From: Protula sp. h YS-2021
Taxonomy: Eukaryota; Annelida; Polychaeta; Sabellida; Serpulidae
Direction of reading: 5' to 3'
Assembly: GCA_949752745.1 (NCBI GenBank)
Contig: OX457027.1
Location: forward strand, 63,222,329-63,286,328
DNA: 64,000 nt
The notes beneath the pieces were generated by a model. The model had not been told where the DNA came from and did not search any database. It was given only the letters and a program-made list of their open reading frames with translations. Position numbers and translations under genes: made by a program. This document shows positions 45,001 to 56,203 of this stretch, in pieces (positions within the stretch are counted from its first letter, which is position 1; every line of letters starts with the position of its first letter).

Positions 45001-48000
45001 GAACGTATGAAAAAATTTTGTGCCAGAATCTTTCAGGGCAGCGCGGTATAACCGGTACATCGGAATATCACACCTTAAAACTTTCAGCATTTTATAATCT
45101 GGGAATTTGCTCCCATCAGAAACCAAAAAAAGACGGCTAACTCGAAAATACGATTTACTCGATAAAATTGGAAATACCTGGCGATTTCGAGTAAACGGTG
45201 TTTCAATGTTTTTAGTAAGCATCCCGTTTCCAGCAAATTATGTATAATGGGATAATGATTTCACAACTGCAATTATTTACAGCTTGTGAAGACTTCATTG
45301 ACAATGCGATAGATATTGCACAAAAGTGGGGTGTTGTGGAGAAGCAGATAAGTGGCTCGGGCAAGTTAAAGCCAATACTGCTTGAGGAAATGCGTGCTCG
45401 GTATCCCGGCTGTGAGATTGGTGTCAGTGGTGAAACACTAGTCACCATCACCAATTCTGCCAACAGCGCTCCGTTGTTTGAATATCTATCTGCAGAAGGT
45501 GATTACACGAACTTTGCATTGACTGTATATGATTTATAAGAGTTTCATCTATGTTACATAAATACAAGTAATGGTGTTATCGTTAAATGTATATATGCAT
45601 ATTGTAAAATTGTAGTCTTTTTATACGACGTTTCCTGTTTGCATTTTTTACATTTGTGTAGTATGCAATGATCTGGTTATTGAAATTAGAAACGAAATTT
45701 GTATAATATTTAGCATGGTTTCATTTGTACATGAGTGGTGGATCAGATAATGAAGAAAAACTATTATTAGGCCCCAACCCTTCGGACTGAGTCCTGTAAG
45801 TTTGGGGGTGTCCGTCCGTCTGTCCGTCATCGCTTTATACCCCTATGAATTTGGGGGGCGGTTGGGGCCTGCTTGTGTTTCACAAATACTTACTTGTTTA
45901 TGTTGTTAAAGGGTATCCTTTCATCGTCGAATGCCACAAGGAGGTAAACGATGACTTTTGGCGACCTGAGTCAGTTGCAGAGAAATGCGGCGACGTTGAA
46001 GCCACTGTCAGAGTTATGGGGAATAAGTCGAAGCGTATGCTGTTATCGGACTTCTTTAGGTAAATATTATAATTGCGTATAGCAGTTAATAAGTTTTGAT
46101 ATGGCCGTAATACGTATAGTAGCAATAGCAAAGAAATTGTTGTCAATTATATCGACACGAAACGCAATAAATTATTTTGTTATACATAAAAGACATGTGT
46201 TGTGTTACAGAGGATTAGATGAAGTTGGAGCCGAAAAGGTCAAGATATGCGACTATCCAGAAACAGACCCATGCCTCCAACTTTCTCTTCCAAGCGTTGT
46301 GGAAGAGTTCACAAAAATCCTGCCATTCAAGCGATTCTTGGCCCCAGAAGGCCCAATGAATATGGTACGTACGTAATAAAACCATTATGAAGGAGAAAAG
46401 AGTGAAAGTAAATATTATATTTTTATGTAGACATGGTTGTAATGTTAACATGGCAGTGTTCAGAAGAAAAAAAGTTGGGTCCTCATCATTTTGTCACTGA
46501 CATTAACATATTTCAACGTTCCAGGTATCTGCATGCCACTGGGCCACGTACTATCCGGACGTCGGCCCAAAGTTATTCTGCGGGCATGGATCGCTGACCG
46601 AAGAGGACCCCACAAACCTCCACTCAGACCTTGCTGATGCTGCCAACCTTTGTGTCTTTGCACAAGAGTTGCCTCAAAAAGTTGATAGAGATACCCTTGA
46701 TGGCAAGAAGGAAAGGGCGGCAGCCAAGTGGCATATCTTTCAAAGGCACGACTACGACCTCGTAGTCAGGTGAGTGGATTCTCAAGTTTTCATTTACCTG
46801 GTGACTGGATAGGGAGGGAATTAGTTGCCCCACACAATGAAGCAGGTATATATTTTGAAACTGTCTGCGATGTTTAACTGTTTGTATCTATGTAAGTTTT
46901 TGTCTCCTACTTTATCACAGCAATAGACCTGAAAAAAGCCAATTGTTTTCTTCAGATAAACAGTATATTCGTTAATTCGAATTCATTTGTATAAATGTGT
47001 GCTAAGAACTGTCGGGATGCAGCATGTTCATATTAAATTCATTGAACTGTGATTTATTAAAATCTTTGAGGCAGATATTTGCAAAGGAAGAAGGGCGTCA
47101 GCTACGACCCAATCCAACAGCGTGAATGCTACTTGTCTGCAGAAGACATGGCACGCTTAAAGGAAGATTATGGCGTACAGCCCTTGACAATTGTTCAATG
47201 TGTTGGGGATTTGGTAGTTGTACCAGGAAACCTTCTCCATCAGGTGTGATACGTATAGTAGGCCATTATTTATAGCTAAAAAGGAGTCAATTTTATTGTC
47301 AATGGTGTAAAGTTATAATGAATGAAAAAGTTTAATGAAAAAATAAAGTTTTGTAAGAGTAAATCGAAATGAATCAGAAGTTAATTATGTCTTCATTTTC
47401 TGTAAAAATGTATTTTTGGCGATTTTTTATTTTTTTTTGGGCTTGCCAATGTTTTACTTTTAAGCAAGGAATTTTTTTCCTCGTGACTGATTGGGGGCGG
47501 GAGAGACATATCCGTTTTTGTTTTAACAAAAACACTGGACAGTCTAGTTAATTTAGAAATTAGAGAAAATTTGTGTACACTATTGTAGACAGTACAAGCA
47601 AGAAATTCATGCATTGATACTTATGGTACACACAGCGGCCACGAGTTATAAGTGGATGTTGCGAAAGGAAATATAGTATCCTATTTTCTGTTACAGATGA
47701 ACAACTTAAGTGCTACAATTAAGTTAGCCATTGATTATGTGAGCCCATTCAATGCCAATGAGTATCTGAGGAATTTGAGACGAATCAAGAAAGAAACTCA
47801 CAGAGAAGATTATATTGGCATTGAGCGCGTTCTATATTACGGCCTGTTGAGAGCACTTAAGACTTTGCAAAGCGCTGATGAGGTCCGCAAACAAGTTACC
47901 GAAAACAAGACAGAGGTTTGTACATAAAATAATACTATTATTACATATGGAGATAACCTACACAGTTCAAATGTCCATGAAATGAAATTGGTTGGATAGT

Positions 48001-49799
48001 GACAATAGTTTTACTATAATTAACTTTCAAAATGATACCGGGAGTCTCCAAAAAGAAGCCCAGGGCCAGAGGTTCTCATATTGAAACCAGATAGATGCAC
48101 CTATGCCGTGAGTACTACTCTGGAAGTGCAGGCGTTAGTAGGGGTTGCTTAGTGTGAACTAGGCTTGATAAGGGAACTGCGTGGGATTAAGCGTAACTGT
48201 GTCGCCGGTAAATATTCGAACGTATTTTAGACTGTGAGGGAGAGGGGCTTTCATTTGGAATGAAAGGAAAGTGTTTATAAATGTATTTGCATATTTATAG
48301 ATTGCCGAACTCAAAAAGGAAAAGGAGGAAATGACTCAGGAACTTTTGTCACTCCGAGCTGCGAATAAAAACCTTAAACGAGAGCTCTCTCTTCAAGCAT
48401 GTAGACTTGAGAAGGTGGAGAATGAGAGAGAGCAATTTCAACGTGAAATGAGGGAAATGACAGGGCAAGTTGCCTCCCTAAGGTAACATTAAAAATATAT
48501 ATATATATAGCGTAATGCTTAAGGAGACCTCACGTATTGATTTGTAAGGTTTAGAGAGACCGAAAAATTATATATACAGACGAAACCGGTCTATCGCATA
48601 GCCAATTTGCCAAGCCCTGTTATGCGTTTATCCGATATATGCGTTTATTCGGAGTACTCTTGTCTATATTTTTCAGCGGTTGTTATTAGACGTGCACCCC
48701 CACCCCTCCTCCCCGCATTTCATTTTTTCTTCTTGGCCGCGTATTTAAATGATGACTTTGCACTCAGGGTTATGTGAGGCAACGTGGGGATTAAGGGTTT
48801 CAGGCCATTGTTTAGTGAGAGCTCAGGCAGCGCGGGGATTAGAGTTGCAGGCCATTATCTAGCGTCAGCTAAGGCAGTGCAGATATTAACGGTCATTATC
48901 TAGTGAGAACTGAGAGAGTGTGGTGATTAAGAGTTCGAGATTCACTGTTAACAACCGCAAGTGGGTTGGTACATGTACACAATGGGTCAAGCAAACAGAA
49001 GACAATGGATTAGATAAATAAACGAGGAGCAGCTCACTGCCTTAATTTGCTTTAAGTGTGGTATGCTGGGAGAGTCACCCAGAATTATGCAATTAACCGG
49101 TGTGCTTCCCATTTTATCCAGTTTATGCGATTAAGAGGTATTCAATTATCCGGTTAAATTTCCAACAGAGAGCATTGGAAATGGTTTGGGATTTGTGAAT
49201 AATATGCAGTTAATCGATTTATGCGTTTAACCGGTATGCGATTAAGTGATTTCATCTGTATACATATATATACTTAGTAAAGTGGCAGAAAGTGCAACCG
49301 TTTTTGTGTTAAGTTCTTAAAGTGCGATTTAAGATTCGCGGTAGTACAATGATTATTAGACTGTTGAGAGAAATATTTACATGTAAGATAAAATTGCAGG
49401 TTAATCCAGGAGAGACAAACAACGGAGTCTTTGAAAGCCAGGGTGACGATTTGTTCAACTGTTGCAACTGCAGACATTTCATCCACGTGCAGTGTTGCTA
49501 GAGGAAGTGCAAGCACAACCTCGACTGTAACAGTGAAATCTGGTGATGTACAAGCACATGAGCCGTTGCACATCGAACAAAATCTAAACCTTGACAATGT
49601 CCCCCAAGAACAGGAAATTAAAAAACCCGAAGAGAACTTTGCTTATAAATGCACCAGATGCAGGACACGGGCATTTATGACCAGCGCAGAGTTGCAAGAG
49701 CATATGCAAGTGCATACTGTTGTCTGTGACATGTGTGGAAAAACTTATTCTAGGGCTTTTGACCTAAAAAGACACCTGCGAGACGTCCACAATGCGTGA
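42095..49799 (+). CDS. KDM3-like JmjC histone demethylase with C-terminal C2H2 fingers
   Basis: Exons: ...42095-42097, 42322-42422, 42927-43100, 44751-44995, 45283-45498, 45912-46059, 46211-46364, 46525-46769, 47075-47243, 47697-47915, 48301-48482 and 49400-49799. All junctions are GT/AG and in frame, 2256 nt (751 residues). The N-terminus has C-x2-C zinc ligands then CSFINFRR, as in the KDM3/JMJD1 finger. Exon 44751-44995 has CDKCDLGIFNAH...CTQCGRSLC, like the KDM3 finger. The JmjC domain carries Fe ligands HSD (46621-46629) and the distal His of LLHQ (47238-47240). It also has WHIF and YGVQPLTIVQCVGDLVVVP, all as in H3K9 demethylases of the KDM3 group. After a helical C-lobe come a coiled coil (48301-48482) and two C2H2 fingers (CTRCRT...H...H; CDMCGK...H...H). 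Vertebrate KDM3 proteins are longer and lack this tail. The start, an ATG that is the last codon of its exon, is inferred. Confidence 0.85.
43267..44716 (-). mobile_element. Decayed hAT transposon in a KDM3-like intron
   Basis: 1450 bp from CAGGGCTTTACGTTAAC to GTTAATATAAAGCCCTG (inverted ends, partial ATATT duplication outside). The minus strand near 43740-43630 still translates, with stops, to a hAT C-terminal dimerisation motif (ERDFSAVKLVKS, then ELLSDLFLISNEGPPF-like text). So it is a damaged, formerly autonomous element rather than a MITE. GGGGCAAGT / ACTTGCCC words lie near both ends. Confidence 0.75.
45769..45899 (+). mobile_element. Hairpin repeat H, copy 2, at a splice acceptor
   Basis: AGGCCCCAACCCTTCGGACT to CACAAATACTTACTTGTT, 131 bp. 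It ends only 12 bp before the acceptor AG (45910-45911) of the KDM3-like exon 45912-46059. The repeat's own 3' end must therefore supply the branch point and most of the pyrimidine-rich stretch of that intron. Confidence 0.85.
47393..47552 (+). mobile_element. Hairpin repeat E, 3'-end fragment in a KDM3-like intron
   Basis: AAAATGTATTTTTGGCGATT, then TCGTGACTGATTGGGGGCGG, GAGACATATCCGTTTTTG and TTTTAACAAAAACACTGGAC match the final module and closing end of the full copy (61050-61280). The 5' hairpin is absent. Confidence 0.75.
48577..49258. mobile_element. Tigger/pogo-like non-autonomous element
   Basis: Bounded by CAGACGAAACCGGT and GTGATTTCATCTG with TA on both sides (48575-48576 and 49259-49260). 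Many TTAACCGGTATGCG / ATGCGTTTATCCG words lie inside, typical subterminal repeats of Tigger-type elements. It lies in the last intron of the KDM3-like gene. Confidence 0.65.
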
Positions 49800-49976
49800 A
49801 CGTATAATGTGGCACTGCAGTCTCTGGCACACATGGTCTCAAACCACAAACTGTTATACGTATCACTTTGCAACTCTTCAAATGTAGATCATCATCGTAT
49901 TTTGGTCTGTATTTTTGACTCACGAATACGGTTTGTTAGTCCCAAACCGGGGGCTTTAAACCCGGGAGGGGAGGAG

Positions 49977-50520
49977 CCATTAAGAGCCAGGGTTACGATT
50001 TGTTCCACTGGTACATCTGCAGACATTTCATCCACGTGCAGTGTTGCTAGAGGAAGTGCAAGCACAACCTCGGCTGTCACAGCGATATCTGGTGATGTAC
50101 ACGCAGCCGAGCAGTTGCACATCGAACAAGAGCTAAACCTTGACGACGTCCTCCAAGAACAGACAATTAAAAAAACCAAACAGGACTTTGCTTATAAATG
50201 CTCCAGATGCAGGACACGGGAATCTATGACCAGCGCAGAGTTGTAAGAGCATATGCAAGTGCATGCTGTTATCTGTGACATGTGTGGAAAAACTTATTCT
50301 AGGGCTTTTGACCTAAAAAGACACCTGCGAGACGTCCACAATGCGTGAACGTATGTGACACTGCAGTCTCTGGCACACATGGTCTCAAACCACAAACTGT
50401 TATACGTATCACTTTGCAACTCTTCAGATGTAGATCATCATCGTCTGGTCTGTATTTTTGACTCACGAATACAGTTTGTTAACCCCCAGCCAGGGGCTTT
50501 AGACCCGGGAAGGGAGGTAT
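49977..50520 (+). pseudogene. Tandem duplicate of the KDM3-like last exon, with a nonsense codon
   Basis: It repeats 49422-49976 (last exon plus ~140 bp of 3' flank) at about 555 bp offset. The fingers are retained (CSRCRT, CDMCGKTYSRAFDLKRHL), but TAA at 50244-50246 falls between the two cysteines-plus-spacer and the histidines of the first finger. It has no obvious acceptor of its own, because the intron end is not part of the duplicate. Differences from the original (for example AEQLHIEQELNLDD for HEPLHIEQNLNLDN) show it is not very recent. Confidence 0.85.
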
Positions 50521-50940
50521 TAGATTGGGTGTTCTCCGTCTTGTCTGTCCGTCTATCTGTCACTTTTTATGCCCTGTTTTGTCGACAGCTTATCTCTCCA
50601 ACTATGATGCGGATTGCTCTGAGGTCATTATGTCTCCCCGACCAAGGGGAGACATATAGTGTTTCTACGTTCTGTGTGTGTGTGTGTGAGAGGTCGTGTA
50701 CCCCGCGAACTCGGCAGTGTGTTAGTTTTTTTCGTCAATTTAAGACCTTCGAAGTGGGCCTTTTTTTGCAAAGTGGGCTTCTCGAGCCGGAAGCCAACTA
50801 GGTTTACACTTTTATTTTGGCTCGAATGTGCAAAGTAGACATTAATTCCATATCCGCCTTGGGCCCACTTTGCATAAAATCTGGTTTTCACTTAAATTTC
50901 AGTGTGTTTGGTGTGTTTCACTGAAACTGTAGGGGGTACT
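50521..50940 (+). mobile_element. Nested hairpin repeats (GTCTGTCCGTC core; TATGTCTCCCC hairpin)
   Basis: TTCTCCGTCTTGTCTGTCCG at 50531 is followed by the module text CTTATCTCTCCAACTATGAT and GCGGATTGCTCTGAGG. It is interrupted at about 50628 by the hairpin TATGTCTCCCCGACCAAGGGGAGACATA, related to but distinct from repeat E, then a (GT)n run. 50750-50890 contains GGGCCTTTTTTTGCAAAGTG and an inverted CACTTTGCATAAAATCTGG, a loose foldback. Confidence 0.5.
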
Positions 50941-51559
50941 GCAATAGAAAAGTGTGTGAACGGTTTGTACATATTAATTATGTTTTCTGACAATTTCTGG
51001 TCACTCAGGTGGCCTCAGCGTGGTTTTCACATGTTTGCTGGATCAATCACATGGCGGCAAATTAAAAGCACGTGTAGGGTATACCTCAAGATGGTGGGGA
51101 TGTGAACTTGGTATGGCGGGAAGCTGATATTTTCAGACCTCTAAAAATCGCTGCACAGTTTTCGTAATAACGGAAAGCTACATAAACTATCATTGTTTCT
51201 TCTTAAAAGTCACTTTACTATAGGAAAAAGTTTATAAACTATGTCAGGGAGAAGAAATACAGTGCAGTTTTGAAGGCTGACACCCCGCTATCATCGGAAG
51301 AAACCATGGCACTCTGCTTCCGTATTATCACATTTTTAAGTTCAATAGCAAAGCTATTATGAACAATTCTTGTGTGATTAATTTTATATACTGTTATGAA
51401 AAGTTTTGTTTTCCTTTTGGTTGGGTTGTTCATTTTATTGAAAAATTGCGGCCTGTTTTTAAGTGCGTAATCTTCTGACGTACGTTGTCATTGTGTACTG
51501 GCTGAAATAGGCCCATTGGTGTGCATGGTTGGTGGTTTCTTCATAATTTTACACGCACC
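50941..51559. other. Intergenic stretch, no gene seen
   Basis: AT-rich with no exon-like frame and no repeat that recurs in this window. Confidence 0.4.
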
Positions 51560-52130
51560 GACCTGTCATACTCTTCAACAGCTGTCCCCCTCTCTCCACA
51601 CTCACAGTTATTCATTTTTCCCCACAGGGGGAATATATGCGATCGACCACGTGTCGGTCGGTCTGTCGGCCTGTCAGCAAGAGCTTATTAACACGCTAAC
51701 TTAAAAACTGCTGCAAGGATTTTCATGAAACCGGGCCTGTAGCTTCTATGGCAACAAACACAGATCGGCATTGCAAATGGGCCATGTTCGTTTAATCAAA
51801 AAGGAGCAGCTGGAAAATTTCAGCTCTTGGTTGACTTGTTAACACGATATTTCAAGAACAACTGCAATGATTTTAATGAAACTTGGTGTGTATATTCTGT
51901 ACGCACTACCAAGGATCAGTATTGTCAATGGGTTAGGTTGGCCCAAGGAAAATGAGCCAAATGCACTTCGAAATTTATGAAATTCTGGAAATCATTCAGC
52001 ATTGGAATGAGTTTGTTAACGCGATATCTCAAGAACAACTGCAAGGATTTTAATCAAACTTGGTGTGTATTTTCTGTGGGCACTAACGAGGATCGGTATT
52101 GTCAATGGGTTAGTGTCGAGTTTCCGTTTA
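51560..52130 (+). mobile_element. Hairpin repeat D, copy 1, with three modules
   Basis: It opens CAACAGCTGTCCCCCTCTCT...CCCCACAGGGGGAATATATG, then a GTGTCGGTCGGTCTGTCGGC core. Three modules of about 155-175 bp follow, each with AACTGCAAGGATTTTAATGA then AACTTGGTGTGTA (near 51707, 51858, 52033) and GATCGGTATTGTCAATGGG. It ends where the inverted KDM3-like segment begins (about 52130). A short copy is at 56460-56640. Confidence 0.7.
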
Positions 52131-52512
52131 TAAGCCCTGGGCTTCTTTTTGGAGACTCCCGGTATCATTTTGAAAGTTAATTATAGCAAAACTATTGTCA
52201 CTATCCAATCAATTTCATTTCATGGACATTTGAACTGTGTAGGTTATCTACATATGTAATAATAGTATTATTTTATGTACAAACCTCTGTCTTGTTTTCG
52301 GCAACTTGTTTGCGGACCTCATCAGCGCTTTGCAAAGTCTTAAGTGCTCTCAACAGGCCGTAATATAGAACGCGCTCAATGCCAATATAATCTTCTCTGT
52401 GAGTTTCTTTCTTGATTCGTCTCAAATTCCTCAGATACTCATTGGTATTGAATGGGCTCACATAATCAATGGCTAACTTAATTGTAGCACTTAAGTTGTT
52501 CACCTGTAACAG
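52131..52512 (-). pseudogene. Inverted copy of a KDM3-like exon and intron start
   Basis: The reverse complement matches 47692-48066: the acceptor end (CTGTAACAG; original CTGTTACAG), the complete exon 47697-47915 and the first ~150 bp of the following intron. The exon frame is open and differs in only a few residues (VNN for MNN, NTN for NAN, VAEN for VTEN). The 3' terminus of the LINE sits at 52513, immediately beside the exon's acceptor. The two arms (~375 bp) are about 4.1 kb apart in opposite orientation. Confidence 0.9.
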
Positions 52513-52717
52513 ACTATAGCTTACAGGTTTGTTTCTTGTTTCCTGCATTTCATCTCTCTTTGTCATCAGTGATGCACCGCCTTTTGTTGGTTGTTGGTTT
52601 CGCCCGTTTCACCATCAGACCATTTAGGCGGCCGGGCCACGGTAGTTGATCAATCCACCGTCTTAGAGAGATGAGGCACAATCATGATGGTAACCATTGC
52701 TTGTCGTGTCGTTTCAG

Positions 52718-55700
52718 CTAGATCCAATTTGACGTCTTTTCTGCTGTGTTTTGACATTCTTTACTTATACGTTTCCTGATGTTGCCACCTATACCGAGTA
52801 ATTTACACGTCGCCCATACTAATTTTCCCATGAATCCTCTACACCCTACTTCGACAGGCATACACCACACTTTCCAGCGGGCTTCTTCACACGCGGCTTT
52901 CAATTCATCGTACTTTGTTCTTTTCCTCTCGTTCGCAATTTCTATGTTTTCCTCCCATGGCACTGTCAATTCTATCATAATCACTTGGCGTGTTTTTGTT
53001 GACCACAGCACTATATCTAGTCTCAATGTTGTAGATGTGATCTCTCCAGGGAACTGCAGTTTTCAGGGAACTGCAGTTTTCAGGGAACTGCAGTTTTCTA
53101 CGCAAATCTACGCGTATTTTCCAGTCTGTTGCTGTTGCTAAGACACCAACTGTGCTTCTACGTTGCTTCTGTTCTTCTCCTGCTTTGACAAATTTGATTA
53201 ATGTTAGTGTTCTTTGTGGTTTTGTGTTGTTTTCTTTGTTAACGACTGGCACTAATATTGACGAGATAGCTTCTAATACTTTGTCATGTCTCCATCGGTA
53301 CCTTCCTTGAGTAAGAGCTGTTCTGCACGATGACAGTACATGCTCCAATGTCCCTCTCTTCCCACACAGTTTGCAACCGTCGTCTTCTGTCTTGTACCAT
53401 AGTTTAAGGTTTGCGGGTGTTGGTAGTAGGTCGTATACACTACGTAGCAGGAATCCAAGCTACATAGGTTGTTTTTGCAGTATTTCGTGCCATGTCACTT
53501 TTCTTGGTGTTGCACTTTCCCATCTCGTCCAGGATCCCTGGGCGCCCATACCCACTGCCTTTACTCTTCGTTGATCTTCTTCACTCTCTCGTATCTCACG
53601 TTGTATTATGGACCTTCTCTCCTTGGTGTTTGCCTCGGTCCATTTCACTCGTGGTGTTACATCTAGGCCTCTTCTCCCTTGTCTCACAGTTCCGACTAAT
53701 TCTTTGTTTTGTACTCTGCTCTTCGCATCTTCAATGCTCTTCTGCACTGACCAGAGCCCCCGTTGACTCAGTTGAACTTTTGCTCCTCGTATTGTATTGT
53801 CTTTTGATTCGTCGAGCATCACTTGTCCTCTTACGCGGCTAACTTTGTATTCTTCTTTCACTGATGACAGCGGCAGCTGAAGCTTGTTGGTTTTCCCATA
53901 GAGTCCCACCGCAGAAAAACTCTGGGGGACGACGAGCCACTTGCGCAATTGCTTGCTTGCCATCCTTTCCATTTCTTCCACACTGCTGATCGGGATGTCG
54001 TACATGAGCATTGGCCATGATAGTCGTGGCATCACACCGTGCTGGAAACACCATGCCTTGTATCTTCCAGGTAGCGGGGCCTTTTCTATTTTGCACAGAT
54101 GTTCTTGTAGCTGCTGGATAGTTTTCCTGGAATTTTCCGTGTCGCGTAAGCTTCCATCGTACCATTTTCCAAGGCACTTCACCGGTTCTTCACTCACTGT
54201 CGGGATGGTAACGTCTCCTATCTTAAATTTCACGTTATTTCCTATTTTCCCTTTGATGATGACTAAACTCCTACATTTTCGTGCCTTGAATGCCATTCTT
54301 GCCCATACTGTTAGCTCATAAAGTTTGTTTAAAATCCACCTCGCGCCTTGTGGTTGTGCTGTATTTATAGTTAGATCGTCCATAAATGCTTTGATCGGTT
54401 TTTGTTGAATTTCATTCACCTTTGGTCCCTTGCATTCTTTTTCTGCGGTCTTTATCATGATGTTCATAGCAGCCAGGAATACTATAACCGATACCGTGCA
54501 GCCCGTGATTATACCCTTCTCTAGTCGCTGCCACTTTGTTGTAAAGTCGGTTGTGGTGAATCTGAATTTGAGCTTTTGGAAGTAGTTCTTGATACTGTTG
54601 ATTAGTTTCTCTGGTACGTGGTACTTCTCTAGTGCCAACATAACAAGCTCGTGTGGTACTGAGCCGTACGCGTTTGCTAGGTCCAACCATATTAACGTGA
54701 TGTTTCCTCGTCTCGTTTTGGCATCTTGTATAAGTTTTGTTATCATACTGTTATGCTCCCAACATTCGGAGAAACCTTCGACGCCTCCTTTCTGAGTTGA
54801 TGTAACAATGTACCCGTTCTTGACCATGTAGTTTGTTAGTCGTCGTGCTATTATTGAGAAGAAGATTTTCCCTTCAACATCAAGCAAAGATATCGTGCGG
54901 AACTGGTCTATGCTTGAGGAGTTTACTTCTTTTGGAACAAAGCAGCCTTCCGCTCTTGTCCATTCCTCTGGTATGTTTCTTTTCCTCCAAACTACCACGA
55001 GCTGGCGCCACAGCATGTGTAATAAACGCGGGCATTTCTTGTACACTAAGTATGGTATTCCGCTGGGGCCAGGTGCTGACTTTGCTCTTGCTTTCTTGAC
55101 GACTTCTTTCACCTCCTTCCATGTGATATCTCCACTCTGAAACTCTGTCGTTGGTCTTTCTGGTGTTTCTAAGTAGTCAAAAACTGGGAGTGGATCTTCT
55201 CTGTTCTTATCATTATGGACCGTTGCTAGATGTTCTTCAACTTTCCTTTGACTACATGTGAGTTTCCCGCTTTTTTCCTTCCCAAGTAAATCTGATGTAT
55301 ACTTAAATGGATTGAGATGAATTGCTCTTTTTCTTTACGGCGCCTTTTACATTTCCTACGTTGTTGTTCCGCTTGTCTCAGCTTTTTTAGTTTCTTTCTC
55401 AATTGTTGGCGTAGGTCATCCAATGCTCCTTTTTCCTCCGCTTTTGCTTGTTTCCATCTTTTTGAGAGCGCCTTCAGTTCTCTTCTCACCTCTTCTTTCC
55501 TCCTATCTCTTCGGTTCTCGTGTTTGTTACTATTCACAGATGGTGTCCTCTCAATCACTCCAAATCTTTCCTTTGATACTGTATACACTATCTTCGTGAG
55601 GGTATTTATTTTCTCGGTCACTTTGCCTTTCATTGATGTGTCCAAGATTCCTACTAGATCTTCTTCCAGATGTTTCCAATCTAATTCCTTGCTACTTGCT

Positions 55701-56062
55701 GGCCATTTAATCCTGTCTTTTCGCTGTTCTACTTCGCCTGCTCTGTCTTCAACAGCATGGTGGTCCTGAACACTGTGGTTTGCATCCGGGTTCTGGACCT
55801 CCTCCGCCTGACCAACCACTGGGGCTGTGCGTTGCTGCTGCTTTTCGTTTTTATATACCCTTCCTTGGTGTATTCTCAAACCCTTTTCATTTTTCAACAC
55901 TTTGCCACACTTGCATACTCGTTGTTCTTGGTTCGTGTTTCGCTCCGGAAGCGTGATCGTCTCCATTTGTTCCGTCCGTTCCGACGCCTCATCCTTCCCC
56001 CCTCTCGGGTCGCCGTGGGGATATTTTCTCTTATGTCTCTTTGTAGCGATTAATAACTTCAC
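52718..56062 (-). pseudogene. LINE polyprotein: zinc finger, reverse transcriptase, restriction-like endonuclease (three lesions)
   Basis: 56062-55226 encodes the N-terminal finger and a coiled-coil-rich segment. 55112-53460 encodes the RT, with PGPSGIPYLVYKK, WLDLANAYGSVPHEL, GCTVSVIVFLAAMN and the catalytic FMDDLT. 53459-52718 encodes the tail: CKLCGKRGTLEHVLSSC (zinc ligands), GRYRWRHDKVL (R-x-x-RHD) and DIVLWSTK...IMIELTVPWE...RKRTKY, the PD-(D/E)XK nuclease. This order is that of R2/Hero/NeSL-type elements, which nick the target with this nuclease. Lesions are a frameshift near 55325, an in-frame TAG at about 53460, and a 17-bp triplication at 53046-53096. The copy is therefore dead but young. 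Confidence 0.85.
53046..53096. repeat. 17-bp unit triplicated inside the LINE endonuclease region
   Basis: AGGGAACTGCAGTTTTC occurs three times in direct succession (53046-53062, 53063-53079, 53080-53096). Two extra units (34 bp) shift the reading frame between the zinc motif and the nuclease core, and account for the frame change seen there. Confidence 0.9.
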
Positions 56063-56203
56063 ATGCGGGGGTGCCGACCCTTCATGCTGCTTTGTTTGGT
56101 CTCTGCCAATGTCACCCGTCTTACCAGGTCGTAGCTCGTCTTACAGAGTTGTAGCCGGCCTTTCCCGGCGGTCACTGGGTTGTATCCAGGTGTGGTACCT
56201 ATA

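Larger units (their letters stand above)
52513..56203 (-). mobile_element. R2-superfamily (Hero-like) non-LTR retrotransposon, nearly full length
   Basis: Single-ORF LINE read on the minus strand. It has an N-terminal C2H2-type motif (CKCGKVLKNEKGLRIHQGR), a Lys/Glu/Arg-rich region, a reverse transcriptase, a CCHC-like zinc motif and a restriction-like endonuclease. The 3' end CCTGTAAGCTATAG lies at 52513. The 5' end abuts, with no gap, the identical 3' end of another copy (56204-56457), giving a head-to-tail pair. The 3' UTR (52513-52717) has GGCGGCCGGGCCACGG. Confidence 0.85.

Noticed and set aside
52273..52566. Independent minus-strand gene encoding a 97-residue protein
   Set aside because: It is the inverted copy of KDM3-like exon 47697-47915 fused by chance to LINE 3' sequence.
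53469..55769. Several 60-150 residue plus-strand ORFs across the LINE
   Set aside because: All lie antisense to the long reverse-transcriptase frame and show its complement composition.
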